From NCBI GenBank assembly GCA_023205875.1, contig CP060755.1, positions 372,001 through 436,000 of the forward strand: a stretch of 64,000 nucleotides of DNA, written 5' to 3'. Origin of the DNA: Chloropicon primus (lineage: Eukaryota; Chlorophyta; Chloropicophyceae; Chloropicales; Chloropicaceae). This document shows positions 39,442-49,818 of the stretch, piece by piece (the first letter of the stretch is position 1; every line of letters begins with the position of its first letter). The notes under the pieces were generated by a model that was not told the origin of the DNA, searched no databases, and worked only from the letters and a program-made list of their open reading frames with translations. A program made the translations under genes and the position numbers.

Positions 39442-39954
39442 TCTCTCTCAACTCTCTCTCAACTCTCTCTCTCACTCTCAGCGTCAGCGCTCTCACAACT
39501 CTCGAGTCTGCCTCGCCTCTCTGTCACTGGATCAACGCGCGATCAGCTCCCTCTCCTCTGCTAACGCTTCGCGCGCTCATTGGAGGAAAAGAATCTCTTA
39601 TCCTCAATCGTCTTTTTAGGTGTCACGATGGTGTCACGATGGTTGCACGATTCTGCACCAACCGATCGAGGAGGGGAGGAAGGGAAGGGGTTGACCCCTG
39701 AAACAGGAGGGAAGTTCAGCTGGCAACTCTTTCTTCTTCTCTCTTCTTCTCTCTTCTTCTCTCTTCTTCTCTCTTCTCCTTCTTCTTGTTGTTTGTTTGG
39801 AGAACTTGCTTGGAACTTCACTTTGTTGAGAATGGCCTTTAGCATTCACCACCACCACGGTCCATACCCATACATCGGGGAGGGACTCTGGGTCTTGTGC
39901 GGCGTCTTGGTCGAACAACAAGACGACTTCTACATCCCTGGGTCCCCCTCCCAG

Positions 39955-39986
<32 letters not shown>

Positions 39987-40494
39987 CTCCTCCCTCCTTC
40001 TCCTCCCTCCTTCTCCTTCTCCTTGTTTAGTTTCCCGCATCTTGCGAAAACACGAAAAGAAGTTGGAATCGATTTAGTAGTGCGTCTCAACGCGCTTTTG
40101 TCCTCTTCTCTCGTCCTCCTCCTCTCCTCTCTCTCCCTCTCTCTCCCTCTCTCTCTCTCTCTCTTGTCGCCGGCTCTTGTCCTCTCTCTTGTCCTGGTAC
40201 CAAATAACCTAAAAAGACCAAGACGAGAACCTTTGGCCTTGTTGTGGTTTTGCCGGCGGACGCTTGGGGCTTTGGGCCAAGAAAGGCGGGACGGAAAGGA
40301 GGTCAAGACTCACTTGAGACGTGCGCCCCCTCGAAAGACCTTGGAAAGACCTAAGACCTTTGGGTCAAACACACACACACACAAGAAAGACAGTCTCGTT
40401 TGTCTTTTGCTGCTTGGGACTTGTTTGGTACCGTACGAAGGCGACGTGCTCCTGGTGCTTGTTTGGTGCTTGTTAGTTAGGGTGAGAAAGAAGG
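39442..40494. promoter_or_regulatory. Divergent region, Lhca / PP2C, with several microsatellites
   Basis: About 1 kb: tandem TTCTTCTCTC units at 39731-39778, a GAT run at 39955-39985, and CCCTCT/CT tracts at 40125-40165. No gene seen. Confidence 0.5.
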
Positions 40495-41595
40495 ATGGAG
40501 GACCTTGAGGCCCGAAAGCAGAGGCTTGCCGAGTTGACGGGAGGCGACAAGGCTTCCCCAAGCGGCGGAAGGTCCAAGGCGGACCTGGCGCGCAGAAGGA
40601 GGCGTCTCTCCCAGACCGCCGGCCTTCAGACCACGCAGAGCCGAGAGAAGGAGGTTAGCGTTGCAACTAGCGGAACGGGCGGCTCCCTTCCCACGGACAG
40701 GACCTACAATTTGGGCAAGGTGACGATATGCTACTCGTGTTCCACGCACCCCGGAAACGACCCTGGTGGCATGCAGAAGACCAACCAGGACTCTTGGCTC
40801 GTGCGCGAGAATTTCGGAGAGAAAAATATGATACTTATGGGAGTTTACGACGGTCACGGCTACGAAGGGGAGAAGATTAGCCGCACTGTGGTGAGCAAGC
40901 TACCTGGATTCATGACCGAATCGAAGGAGTTCATCACCGGTAACTTGAGGGATTGCTTTAAGTACGCCTTGCCCGCGTGCAACAAGTCCCTAAAAAACTC
41001 GGGCGTCATAGAGTGCTCCCTCAGTGGCAGCACAGCGGTTCAGGCCCTCCTCTACGGGGACAAGTCCGTCTTGTGCGCCAACGTGGGAGACAGTCGCGCC
41101 ATTGTCGGGGTCGTGGAGTCGAACGGCAAGACCTCCGTAGTGGAGCTGTCTCACGACCACAAGCCCACCAACCCCGAGGAGCAGGAGAGGATCGAGTCCA
41201 GCGGAGGAAGGGTCGAGCCATACATGTACGAGGGCGAAGCCATCGGACCACCAAGGGTCTGGCTGCGTGACGAGGACACCCCTGGCTTGTGCATGTCGAG
41301 ATCCATCGGGGACAGCATCGCTGCTTCTGTTGGAGTCATCGCCGACCCAGACCTCGTGGAGCACGAGTTTAGCCCACAGGACAAGTACCTAGTGTTCATG
41401 AGTGACGGCATCTTCGAGTTCATCTCGAACGAGGAGGTCATCGAGTTTATTCACAAGCATGCCCAGCAGGGCTTGAGCCCAAGGGAGGTCGGAAAGAGAC
41501 TCGTCAAGGAAGCGAGGAAGAAATGGCAGGAGGAAGAGGAGGACGTTATAGATGACTGCACCGCGCTCGTTGCCTACCTCACGGTGGAGGCGTGA
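40495..41595 (+). CDS. PP2C-family protein phosphatase
   Basis: Mg/Mn-dependent Ser/Thr phosphatase, 366 residues, one exon. Metal-binding motifs are complete: GVYDGHGYEGE, NVGDSRAIVG, LSHDHKPTNPEEQERI, LCMSRSIGDS, FMSDGIFEF and DDCTALVAYL. The N-terminal 80 residues are charged and low in order, without signal or membrane segment. It resembles the plant group of PP2Cs with RIESSGGRVEP; no regulatory domain is attached. Confidence 0.92.
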   Translation: MEDLEARKQRLAELTGGDKASPSGGRSKADLARRRRRLSQTAGLQTTQSREKEVSVATSGTGGSLPTDRTYNLGKVTICYSCSTHPGNDPGGMQKTNQDSWLVRENFGEKNMILMGVYDGHGYEGEKISRTVVSKLPGFMTESKEFITGNLRDCFKYALPACNKSLKNSGVIECSLSGSTAVQALLYGDKSVLCANVGDSRAIVGVVESNGKTSVVELSHDHKPTNPEEQERIESSGGRVEPYMYEGEAIGPPRVWLRDEDTPGLCMSRSIGDSIAASVGVIADPDLVEHEFSPQDKYLVFMSDGIFEFISNEEVIEFIHKHAQQGLSPREVGKRLVKEARKKWQEEEEDVIDDCTALVAYLTVEA

Positions 41596-41755
41596 GAGAA
41601 GGGAGCTGAATTCTTGCAAAGAGCGACTATAACGCACCGGGATTAAATTACGGTTTTCTTTCTTCACGGTCAAAAGAAGAAAACAAACAATTAAAAGGTG
41701 TTTATTTAATTCACATATATCTATCAAGTTTGCCCCGCTCGCCTCCCCGAGGGGT

Positions 41756-42587
41756 TTAGCACTCGTCCTCGTTGAGAAGCAGGTTCGGGATCCCCTTGGT
41801 GATCGGGAACCTCCTGCCGGTCTCTGGGCAGATCAAGGCACCCTCCTGCACCTCGACCTTTCAGGCAAGGAGCAGCAGTCGGTCGAAAGGGAAAAGAAGT
41901 CGCGAGTAGTGTCAGGAAATCTCTGCAAGCAACGGCGAGGCTGCGGCCTCCCTCCCTCCACGACAGAGGCGAGCGAGTGACTTACCTCCAGAAGGGCGTG
42001 GTGGAACGCCCTCAAGAAACTCTCGTCCCCTTTCAGCATCTCCTCGGATACGCTCTCTGGCAGTCCCTCGATTTTCAACTTTTGTTGGTGTTGTTCATTT
42101 CGATCGAGCGGAGATGGACACACGCAAAGACCGTGCGGGACGTCAGTAAGCACGATGCACCAGCCGATTCGCACCAGCAGCATAGATTGCCTCCTCGGCA
42201 CCCAATCTCCTGAGCGCCAACGAGACCGCCGGCGACGACGACGAGCGTGGAGGCTCAGGGGTCACTTACCTCGTCCGCCGTCTCTTTCAGGGCCTTCCAG
42301 TCCAACTTGGGATACATCCGCCGCAAGAAGTCTGCAGCACGCGCGCGAAGAAGCCGCCGAGGTCGTTCGAAGAAGCAACAAAGACCTCCGAGTCAGCACA
42401 AGCTCGGAACGAAATACTGCTGCCCTCGGGCACACCACCTCCTCTGTAGTGAGGTCAGACCTCTTGTCTTACCTGGGTTGAACTCGCACTCGCAGTTCTC
42501 CATCTCCTCGGCCTCCACTTTGAAGGGATACTTGTTCGTAACCCCTTTGATGTGACACTCCAGCATGTTATGCGTCAACAGCTTCAT
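41756..42587 (-). CDS. TRM112: TRM112 methyltransferase activator
   Basis: Small zinc-binding partner that activates several RNA and protein methyltransferases (in yeast Trm9, Trm11, Mtq2, Bud23). Four exons: 42587-42473, 42331-42270, 42078-41986 and 41857-41756, all GT-AG and in phase, give 123 residues, the family length. Seen: [46 protein letters not shown], and the C-terminal [24 protein letters not shown]. The usual zinc finger cysteines are partly present (C in MENCECEF and LICPETG). The gene is cut into short exons and absent from a simple ORF view. It is the most intron-rich gene in the window. Confidence 0.95.
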
Positions 42588-43181
42588 CCTGAACTCCCTC
42601 CCTCTCTCTCCCTCTCTCTCCCTCTCTCCCTCTCTCGACGCAAGGACGCCCTACCCGATCGCCAAAACGGTCAACCGCGATATCACTGGAAAGCCCTGGA
42701 GGTCTAGTTTCGTCCAATTACCCTCCCCTTCCCTAAAAACTCCCTCGACGCACGAAAACAAGTCCGCAAACCTCACGAGGTTCCTCACAGTCACCCCCCC
42801 CCTTCGCCGTCAAGCACCAGGAAACACTGTTTTTTCATTTTCAGTGTGAATTTTTGTGCACTCATTCGACGTCCCTGCGTCTTATCCTTCGCTCAGCCTC
42901 TCGTTTTGGCCAAACGGTTTCAAGGGACAGGAGGCGAGGAAGAGGTGAGTACTGGGAGGGCGAGTGGGGTGCGAGGAGGGAGAGGAAAACGAAGAAGGTG
43001 TCAATCGATGGATGCGTCGCATCGTTGTCTTTCGAATGACCCCTCGCGCCAAGGTTTTGAGACCCTGGAGATGGATTCGGTCCCTGTGGAGGAGTGAGCT
43101 GACATTTGTGTGTGTGTGTCGCCCAAGTTTCTCTCTCTCTCGGTTGTGAGGCGAAGGAAGGAGAGGAGCAATCGGGGCGCG
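42588..43181. promoter_or_regulatory. Divergent region, TRM112 / biotin carboxylase
   Basis: A CCCTCTCT tract (42596-42635) lies right upstream of TRM112 and a GT/CT tract (43106-43140) before the biotin carboxylase start. No gene seen. Confidence 0.5.
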
Positions 43182-44837
43182 ATGGTGACTGCTGGAGTGG
43201 CGAGGAGCGTGGCGGGCCAGGGGAGCGGCGTCGTTGCTGGCGGGTTCGGCTTCAGTGGGCCACAGGCCGCGGCGAGGAGGACACACGCTCAAGCGAGGAG
43301 GAGCGGGCCCAGGACCAGGACGACCTTGGGGCTGGCGCTCGGGGCTCCCAGGAGGAGCGCCGGGGGGATCGCGAGCAGGAGGCTGGGGAAGACGGATGCG
43401 TCGGCAGAGAGGGGGGAGGCGCAAAAGTGCCAAGCGATCTCGAAAGTCTTGATCGCGAACCGTGGAGAGATCGCGGTGAGAGTCATAAGGGCGTGCAAGG
43501 AGCTTGGCTTGAAGACCGTGGCGGTTTACTCCGTCGCGGACGAGACGTCGCTCCACGTCCAGCTGGCCGACGAGGCGGTGTGCATCGGACCTGCGCCCAG
43601 CCAGGAGTCGTACCTGAACGTGCCGAACATTCTCGCCGCGGCCATCAGCCACGGGGCTGACGCCATCCACCCAGGTTACGGCTTTCTCTCGGAGAACGCC
43701 TCCTTCGTGAGCATCTGCAGGGACCACGGCCTCAAGTTCATCGGCCCGGACCCGGAGTCCATCACGATGATGGGGGACAAATCCACCGCGAGGGACACGA
43801 TGAAGAGCGCCGGAGTGCCGACCGTGCCCGGCAGCGAAGGTCTCATCGAGTCGGACGAGGACGCGCTCAAGTGCGCCGAAGAGATTGGGTTCCCCCTGAT
43901 GATCAAGGCCACGGCCGGAGGCGGAGGAAGGGGAATGAGGCTCGCGAAGAACATGGAGGAGTTTCTGCCGCTGATGAAGCAGGCCCAGGGCGAGGCCAAG
44001 GCCGCTTTTGGCAACGGAGCCGTGTACATCGAGAGGTACGTGCAAAACCCCCGCCACATAGAGTTCCAGGTGCTGTGTGACGAGCACGGCAACTGCATTC
44101 ACCTCGGGGAGAGGGACTGCAGCATACAGAGAAGGAACCAGAAGCTGGTGGAGGAGGCCCCGAGCCCGGTCTTGACGCCAGAGGTGAGGCAGGCAATGGG
44201 AGACGCGGCGGTGAACGCGGCAAAGTCCATCGGGTACAAGGGGGTCGGGACCATCGAGTTCTTGTGGGAGGAAAAGGGTTTCTACTTCATGGAGATGAAC
44301 ACGAGGATCCAAGTCGAGCACCCCGTGACGGAGATGATCACCGGGTTTGATCTCATCCAGGAGCAGATCAAGGTCGCCATGGGAGAGAAGTTGAAGGTCA
44401 CCCAGGAGGAGGTGACTCTGAGCGGGCACGCGATAGAGTGCCGCATAAACGCGGAGGACGCCTTCCAGAACTTCAGGCCTGGGCCTGGAAGGATCAACGC
44501 TTACCTGGCACCCGGAGGTCCCAACACCAGGATGGACTCTCACATCTATCCGGGGTACCTTGTGCCTCCGAACTATGACTCGCTGCTGGGCAAGCTCATC
44601 GTGTGGGCGCCAGACAGGGAGCAGGCAATCGTGAGGATGGACAGGGCCTTGGGCGACATGGTGATCAGCGGCGTGCCTACCACCATCGACTACCACAAGC
44701 TGATCTTGGCCCACCGAGAGTTCAAGGCCGGCAACGTGGACACTGGATTCATCCCCAAATACCAGGACGAGCTCTCCATTCCCCCTGAGGCTGCCCAAAA
44801 GGCGGTGGTCGCGTACCCTGCAAAGTCCCAAAAATAA
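43182..44837 (+). CDS. accC: Biotin carboxylase of plastid acetyl-CoA carboxylase
   Basis: ATP-dependent carboxylation of biotin on BCCP, the first step of plastid fatty-acid synthesis. 551 residues from ATG 43182. The first about 85 residues are rich in Ala, Arg, Ser and Gly, a transit peptide. Then the BC N-domain ([18 protein letters not shown]), [13 protein letters not shown], the ATP-grasp loop [29 protein letters not shown] and the catalytic [14 protein letters not shown]. It ends soon after the BC C-domain, so it is the separate subunit of a heteromeric enzyme, as in chloroplasts of green algae and most plants. TGTAA lies 24 bases past the stop. Confidence 0.96.
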   Translation: MVTAGVARSVAGQGSGVVAGGFGFSGPQAAARRTHAQARRSGPRTRTTLGLALGAPRRSAGGIASRRLGKTDASAERGEAQKCQAISKVLIANRGEIAVRVIRACKELGLKTVAVYSVADETSLHVQLADEAVCIGPAPSQESYLNVPNILAAAISHGADAIHPGYGFLSENASFVSICRDHGLKFIGPDPESITMMGDKSTARDTMKSAGVPTVPGSEGLIESDEDALKCAEEIGFPLMIKATAGGGGRGMRLAKNMEEFLPLMKQAQGEAKAAFGNGAVYIERYVQNPRHIEFQVLCDEHGNCIHLGERDCSIQRRNQKLVEEAPSPVLTPEVRQAMGDAAVNAAKSIGYKGVGTIEFLWEEKGFYFMEMNTRIQVEHPVTEMITGFDLIQEQIKVAMGEKLKVTQEEVTLSGHAIECRINAEDAFQNFRPGPGRINAYLAPGGPNTRMDSHIYPGYLVPPNYDSLLGKLIVWAPDREQAIVRMDRALGDMVISGVPTTIDYHKLILAHREFKAGNVDTGFIPKYQDELSIPPEAAQKAVVAYPAKSQK

Positions 44838-45058
44838 AAACAAACTTTTGTCACACCACATGTAACACACAGACACACACACACAGACACACACACCTTT
44901 TTCTTTCTCCTTCATCCGAGTCATCGAGTCCTCCTCCTCCTCCCCTTCATCTTTCCTCCTGTCCAAAAGGAAGCCGAGGCCCTGACAGATGCTCCTCTGG
45001 AGGGGAGCAGCAGGAGCCCAGAGAGAGAGAGAGAGGCTCTTGGCAGTGTCACTGTGCC

Positions 45059-46787
45059 ATGGAGAGGGTGCGAGGGCGGTCGGGGCTTGCGGTGAGGGGG
45101 GACACGCTGGTGGTGCCTCCGTTTGAAGCAGGCTGGCTGAAGCTTGGGAGGCGGTCGTGCTGCCTGCACTTCGAGGCGAAAAGCACGAACGACATCACCT
45201 TGATACTTGACACGTCTTCGAGTCCTGGCGGGAAGCGCTTCGGAGTGCAGAGGCCGAACTCGAGCACCTACACGGTGATCATAGGAAGCCACGGTAACTC
45301 CAGGTTGATCATAGAACGTAATGCGAAGATTGTCGTGGCCACGAGCCACGTGCACAAGCAGGGGGAGGATTTCAGCCAGTACTGGGTCGATTACAACGCC
45401 GGGAAGATAACTGTGGGGAGCGGGAGGAGGGGGTCGGGGTGCCTCGTCTCGTGGCAGGACGAGACGCCGCACGACATCGAAAGCATCGGCCTCAGTTCGT
45501 GGGACAAGCACGTCTTGTACAGGAACGTGTCGCTCAGTAATCCAGTTGACGACGACTCGTTCAGTTCCAAGGCCAGAAGAAGAAGCTCGGCTTCGGGGGC
45601 GGAACTCATGCCTGGCGAGGTGGCGTCCTTGCAGGCGCTGAGCTGCGAGAAGCTTGCAGACTCGCTCAGGGTGAGCAACTGCCTCAGAACCCTGGCGGTC
45701 GCCGAAGACTTCAACAAGAAAGCTCTCGTGAACGTGGTCCTGGAGTTCGTGTCCATGAACTTTGTGGGTGTCGTCCAGCGGCACGAAGAGATATTCTCCC
45801 TCTCCGAGCGAGACCTGGCAGACATTCTGGATAGGGACGTCCTTAACAGCATTTCAGAGGTAAGTTTGACCTGCAAGACCCTCCTCGGGCTAGAAGCGGC
45901 GCGACTGACTGAACGGTGTTTTTGTCTTTGCATAGATATGGATTTTTGACGTCCTGATGCTTTGGTGGGGCAAGCAAGCTGCTTCGAGGGACCCCAAGAC
46001 TCTGCAGAACCTCTTCCAGTTCGTGCGGTTCCCTTTGATGGACGCGAAGGATCTTGGGCGAATCGTGGAGATGGACATCTTCAAACAGAGCGCGTGCTTG
46101 CGCTCGTTGATCGAGGAAGCCAGAGAGAGTCACAGCCATGGGGACTCGACGAGCAAAAAGGGAAGCTTTCGGATCATCTCGGGGAGGGACATTGAGATAG
46201 TAGACGACGGCCACATGGCGAGAAGGCGCCTGCAGCCTCGGAGGTCTCCCCACCTCAAAGAGCTCCTTTACACGCATGACGGGGACGAGGGAGGGGTCTG
46301 CTTCTTCCTTGGAACGCTCCAAGGAGTTCCAGTCGCCTTGACCAACTCGGTCTCGCTAAGCGCCTCTAGCCCCCACTCGAGGTTCTCGAACCCCAAAGCC
46401 GTGCTGTCGAGGGTCTCTCTCCCCACGTCCTATTTTGAGCCCCAGTACCACCCGGAGACTGGGCGCAAGGAGTCGTGGTGGGAAATCAACCTGCACAGGA
46501 ACTTGAGCTGCAACCACTACAGCCTGAGGCACGACGCCTCGCCCGATGGATTCCTGAGGACCTGGGAGCTCAGAGGCAGCGCGGATGGGAAGACTTGGAC
46601 GACTCTTAGGACACACACCAACGACACGACGATCCAGAAGGCGTATCAGTACGCCAGCTGGCCGATTTTTGCGGACGAAGACTTCAAGATCTTTAGAATC
46701 GTCCTCACCGGTCCAAACGCATCGAAGATGAATCCTTACAGGCTCTACATCAGCTGGTTCGAGCTGTACGGCTACCTCGAAGTGTAG
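45059..46787 (+). CDS. FAMeT-BACK-discoidin protein
   Basis: Exons 45059-45859 and 45936-46787 (donor GTAAGT, acceptor TTTGCATAG, phase 0) give 550 residues. Residues about 30-165 look like the farnesoic-acid O-methyltransferase (Methyltransf_FA) beta domain: YTVIIGSHGNSRLII, FSQYWVDYNAGKITVGSG, LVSWQDETPHDIESIG. A BACK domain follows (ADSLRVSNCLRTLAVAEDF, LEFVSMNFVGV, VRFPLMDAKDLGRIVE), normally found behind BTB, yet no BTB is seen. The last 150 residues resemble the discoidin-like domain of BTBD9/HECTD1 (SWWEINLHRNLSCNHYSL, WELRGSADGKTW, ISWFELYGYL). Role unknown; a ubiquitin-ligase adaptor is one guess. Confidence 0.75.
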
Positions 46788-46885
46788 CGTGCCACTTGGG
46801 CTTTCGTAATATATATTTTGTGTATGTGTATATATCGTTATTATCTCAACTGCGTTGTCATGGTAGACGTGTATCAGCGGCGCGG

Positions 46886-47617
46886 TTACGACTGTATCGT
46901 CGCGTGCGAGTCCCAGTACTTGACGGATGCCTCGTACTTGTCCCTGTCCATGGGAACTCCGCTCCCCCCTTCCTCCTTGCCCAGCGCGTTTCTCATCATC
47001 GTAATGGGCTGCATAGGGATCTCGTGGTCCTCGTCCTGAGCCTTGATGGAGATGATGCCCCAATCCACCTGAGGGAGCTCTGCGTCCACGTCCTCCTCCT
47101 TGTCGCCTTGCGCGACCCTCTCCGCGATGATTTGCTTCCTCGAGTACAAGATCACGTCAAGCATCTTCGCCACGGGCACGGTCTCCAAACTGCTTTCGCT
47201 TATCCACCGGGAGAGGACCGGGAGCTCCTTCGGCGTGCGACGGACGTAGCCGCTCTGCACCAGCTTCTCGTTCGAGTCCGTGATTGGCACGGCCTGCACC
47301 GGCAACTCGAGGAAGTTCGGGACGAACACGTGCTTGCAAAATGGCGCGTACCCATCGACAAGGTCTCCCCCGACCTTCTCGTGGTGGTCGTTCACCCTTT
47401 GCGTGAACTCCTCCTTGCTCTTGGTGATCCTCCCCCCCTTGTAGGAAGGGTCATCCCACTGCCTCTCCGCGAACGGGTCCAGGAAAAAGTGCTTCCCTGT
47501 CAAGTACTTGGATGCTGCCGTGCTCATCGCCCTCACCGTCCCTCGAGCCCCGCAACTCCCCTTCAAGCTCCCTCCTCCCCTCAAACTGCGGAACGCTTGC
47601 CTGATCGCCCCTGGCAT
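46886..47617 (-). CDS. DUF3228 family protein
   Basis: 243 residues, one exon. Matches the conserved DUF3228 pattern: FAERQWDDPSYKGGRI, VDGYAPFCKHVFVPNF, ELPVLSRW, VILYSRKQIIAE, WGIISIKAQDEDHE and PITMMRNALGKEEGGSG. The function of the family is unknown. The first about 35 residues (RQAFRSLRGGGSLKG) are basic and could target a mitochondrion or plastid. It converges on the FAMeT-BACK gene with 98 bp between stops. Confidence 0.88.
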   Translation of the reverse strand: MPGAIRQAFRSLRGGGSLKGSCGARGTVRAMSTAASKYLTGKHFFLDPFAERQWDDPSYKGGRITKSKEEFTQRVNDHHEKVGGDLVDGYAPFCKHVFVPNFLELPVQAVPITDSNEKLVQSGYVRRTPKELPVLSRWISESSLETVPVAKMLDVILYSRKQIIAERVAQGDKEEDVDAELPQVDWGIISIKAQDEDHEIPMQPITMMRNALGKEEGGSGVPMDRDKYEASVKYWDSHATIQS

Positions 47618-47910
47618 CCCCCCTCTCTCGGCTTCTCCACCGAGGGGAGGGAGCTCTCCTCTTCAGACCTTCATGAAGGGGAAGGCATGATGGACGGGGA
47701 AGACTGAGACTGAGAGAGAGACTGAGAGAGAGAGAGAGAGAGAGGTTGAAGCGGAACCGTCTTCTCTTCGATTCCACACCCACACACACGAGAAACAAAC
47801 AAAAGACGAATGGCGCTTTCAGTTTTAAATGCTTTTTAGTCTTTCGCGTTCGCTTGGCCCCACATCACCTGCCTGGGAGGAAAGATAAAGTTTGCTTGCA
47901 ACTGGGGCGG
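47618..47910. other. Interval with GA repeat between two minus-strand genes
   Basis: GA dinucleotide tract at about 47708-47743 (CT on the sense strand of DUF3228). No gene seen. Confidence 0.45.
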
Positions 47911-48996
47911 CTACTGGTTTTCCCACGTGACTTGTCCCAACATGGTGAGCGCGCTGACGAGGGCCTTCTCGTCGTTCACTTTCTGAGGGAATCCCATCCT
48001 AATATCTTTGGGGAACTCGCCAAACTTCTGGAACCTGATGTACAACCCCAAAGAATCGATCCAGAGGAGCTTGCACATCTCAAGCTCCTCGATCATGGCC
48101 CCCGTGAGAAACGTGCAGAACCTGACGATGTCGTCCAGGTGCTCCTCGTTCCACTTCTCCACCATGTAGGGAGCGACGAAAGCCAAAGGATCGGTGGCTG
48201 CCTTCTGGTACTCCTCCCCCTCGACGACCTCGACCTCCTTCTGCTGCGTGATCACGCAAGCGAGCCTGCGGACGTAGACCTTCTCCACGTCGACCCTGAA
48301 GACCTCGTCGTTGTCGTGCACGAGGTCCTCGAAGCTCCTCTCGCTCGGGGGAAGCCTGGCGGCGACCTCGCCAAACTTCTGGCGGACGTCCTCGAACGAG
48401 TCGTCCCCCTCCCTCCCCAGGTGCACCGCGTTGCCCATCAGGGTCACCCTCGCGATGCAGTCCGACGCGTCGCCACTCGGGTGGATGTAAAGGCTGCACT
48501 TCCCGTCCTTGAGCAGGTTGAGGTCCTCCACGGAGTCCGAGGGCACGCGAATTATCGGCGAGCCCGTCGCCTCATCCACGAGGTAGTACACATGGGTGCC
48601 GAACGGGGTCCCCGTGTCGGAGGCCAGCGTGCAGAAGGTCCCGTGGCGGACCAGGGAAACGGCCGTCCTGGCGTCCTCCGCTGCGGTCGGAGTGTAGCCC
48701 TTGATGGCCTCGTTCGAGCCAATCGGGCCCCACGCGTGGACGCCCTCGTTCCCAGAGCTGGAGGTCTCCGCGTTCACCGCAGCCGAAGCCTTCGAGGACG
48801 AGGACAAAGGAGGCGGTGTCCTCCTCCCCCTCTCCCTCCTCGTCGTCGTCGTCGTCGCTCTCCTCCTGGCGTCTTCTGCCACCACCACCGCGTGAAGTTT
48901 CAGGCTCCCTCTCCCTCTCCCACGCCTCACCCTCACCCCTCCCAAGCCGCCACCCTCCTGCCCCCTCACCCTCACCCTCGCTTCCATCGTCTCCAC
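47911..48996 (-). CDS. FMN-binding split-barrel/DUF2470 plastid protein
   Basis: 361 residues, one exon. The N-terminal about 75 residues are Arg/Thr/Ser-rich, a probable plastid leader. Then a pyridoxamine-phosphate-oxidase-like split barrel (ARTAVSLVRHGTFCTLAS, GTHVYYLVDEATGSPII, DGKCSLYIHP) and a C-terminal DUF2470 domain (HLDDIVRFCTFLTGAMIE, LLWIDSLGLYIRF). This pair is found in HugZ-like haem proteins and in the plant glutamyl-tRNA-reductase-binding protein and PGR7, all linked to tetrapyrrole or photosynthetic control. Which one this is cannot be decided. Confidence 0.85.
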   Translation of the reverse strand: METMEARVRVRGQEGGGLGGVRVRRGRGRGSLKLHAVVVAEDARRRATTTTTRRERGRRTPPPLSSSSKASAAVNAETSSSGNEGVHAWGPIGSNEAIKGYTPTAAEDARTAVSLVRHGTFCTLASDTGTPFGTHVYYLVDEATGSPIIRVPSDSVEDLNLLKDGKCSLYIHPSGDASDCIARVTLMGNAVHLGREGDDSFEDVRQKFGEVAARLPPSERSFEDLVHDNDEVFRVDVEKVYVRRLACVITQQKEVEVVEGEEYQKAATDPLAFVAPYMVEKWNEEHLDDIVRFCTFLTGAMIEELEMCKLLWIDSLGLYIRFQKFGEFPKDIRMGFPQKVNDEKALVSALTMLGQVTWENQ

Positions 48997-49818
48997 GCCT
49001 CTCGTCTCTCGTTCTCTCCCACCAAGGGCGTGCTTTCTCGCTCCTGCGCTTTCTCACTCCTCACCACCCAATCAGGCGAGGAGATCCCAATCGGATAAAA
49101 TCCTTCCTTCCCCCATCATTAACGGGCGAGTTTAAGAAGACGAAGAAGGGGAACCAGCCAGCAACGCAACGCAAAGCAAGGTCCTTGGCGAGGAAGACGA
49201 CTACCAGGCAGAGGAAGGACAAAGTAAGTGACGGGAACTTTTTCCTTGGCGGTACCCACAGCAAGATGGTGTCACGCAAGTTGGGGGAGGAAGAGGTCAA
49301 GATTCTCTCCTCAAGATTCCTACGGAAAAAAGAAGACTCAGAAGACTCACTTGGGGAGGGACACAAGACTCCTGGAGAGGATCAACCAGGCGCATCGCCC
49401 ATCACCACTGCACGACCTCAAGGGACCCGCCAAGGCAAGACCTTGCTTTGGTTATCCCCCCTCCTCATGTTTCCTTTCCGTTAGGAACAGGGGGACGAGA
49501 AAACTTTTTCCATTTTCGTAAAGTGAACGACGACGACTTTTGAATACCGAGGAGGACAGGTGAGGGCAGACCATTCGGTTGCACCGGTGGAGAGACGGGC
49601 GAACGGACGGACGAACGTAACGAAGGAGGACACCGAGTTCCTTCCTTCTCCTTTTCCTTCCTTCCTCCCTTACTGCGCTTTACACCTTTGCCTTAGGCGC
49701 GCATTGCGTTTTACCTCTCATCCAGTGGAGGGAGGGAGAACAACAAACGGGAGGTGTTGGACAGGAGCGTCTCTGTCTCTCGCTCCCAGCGACGGGGAGG
49801 TCGGCAGCAATCGTCACC
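48997..49818. promoter_or_regulatory. Divergent region, split-barrel gene / TTLL
   Basis: Includes a donor-like AAAGTAAGTGAC near 49220 that may belong to a 5'-UTR intron of the TTLL gene. No gene seen. Confidence 0.4.

Noticed and set aside
42882-44966. 694-codon minus-strand ORF opposite biotin carboxylase
   Set aside because: Composition shadow of a strong accC gene; no domain and leucine/histidine-heavy product.
47746-49098. 450-codon plus-strand ORF opposite the DUF2470 gene
   Set aside because: Antisense shadow; the minus-strand product has two recognised domains.
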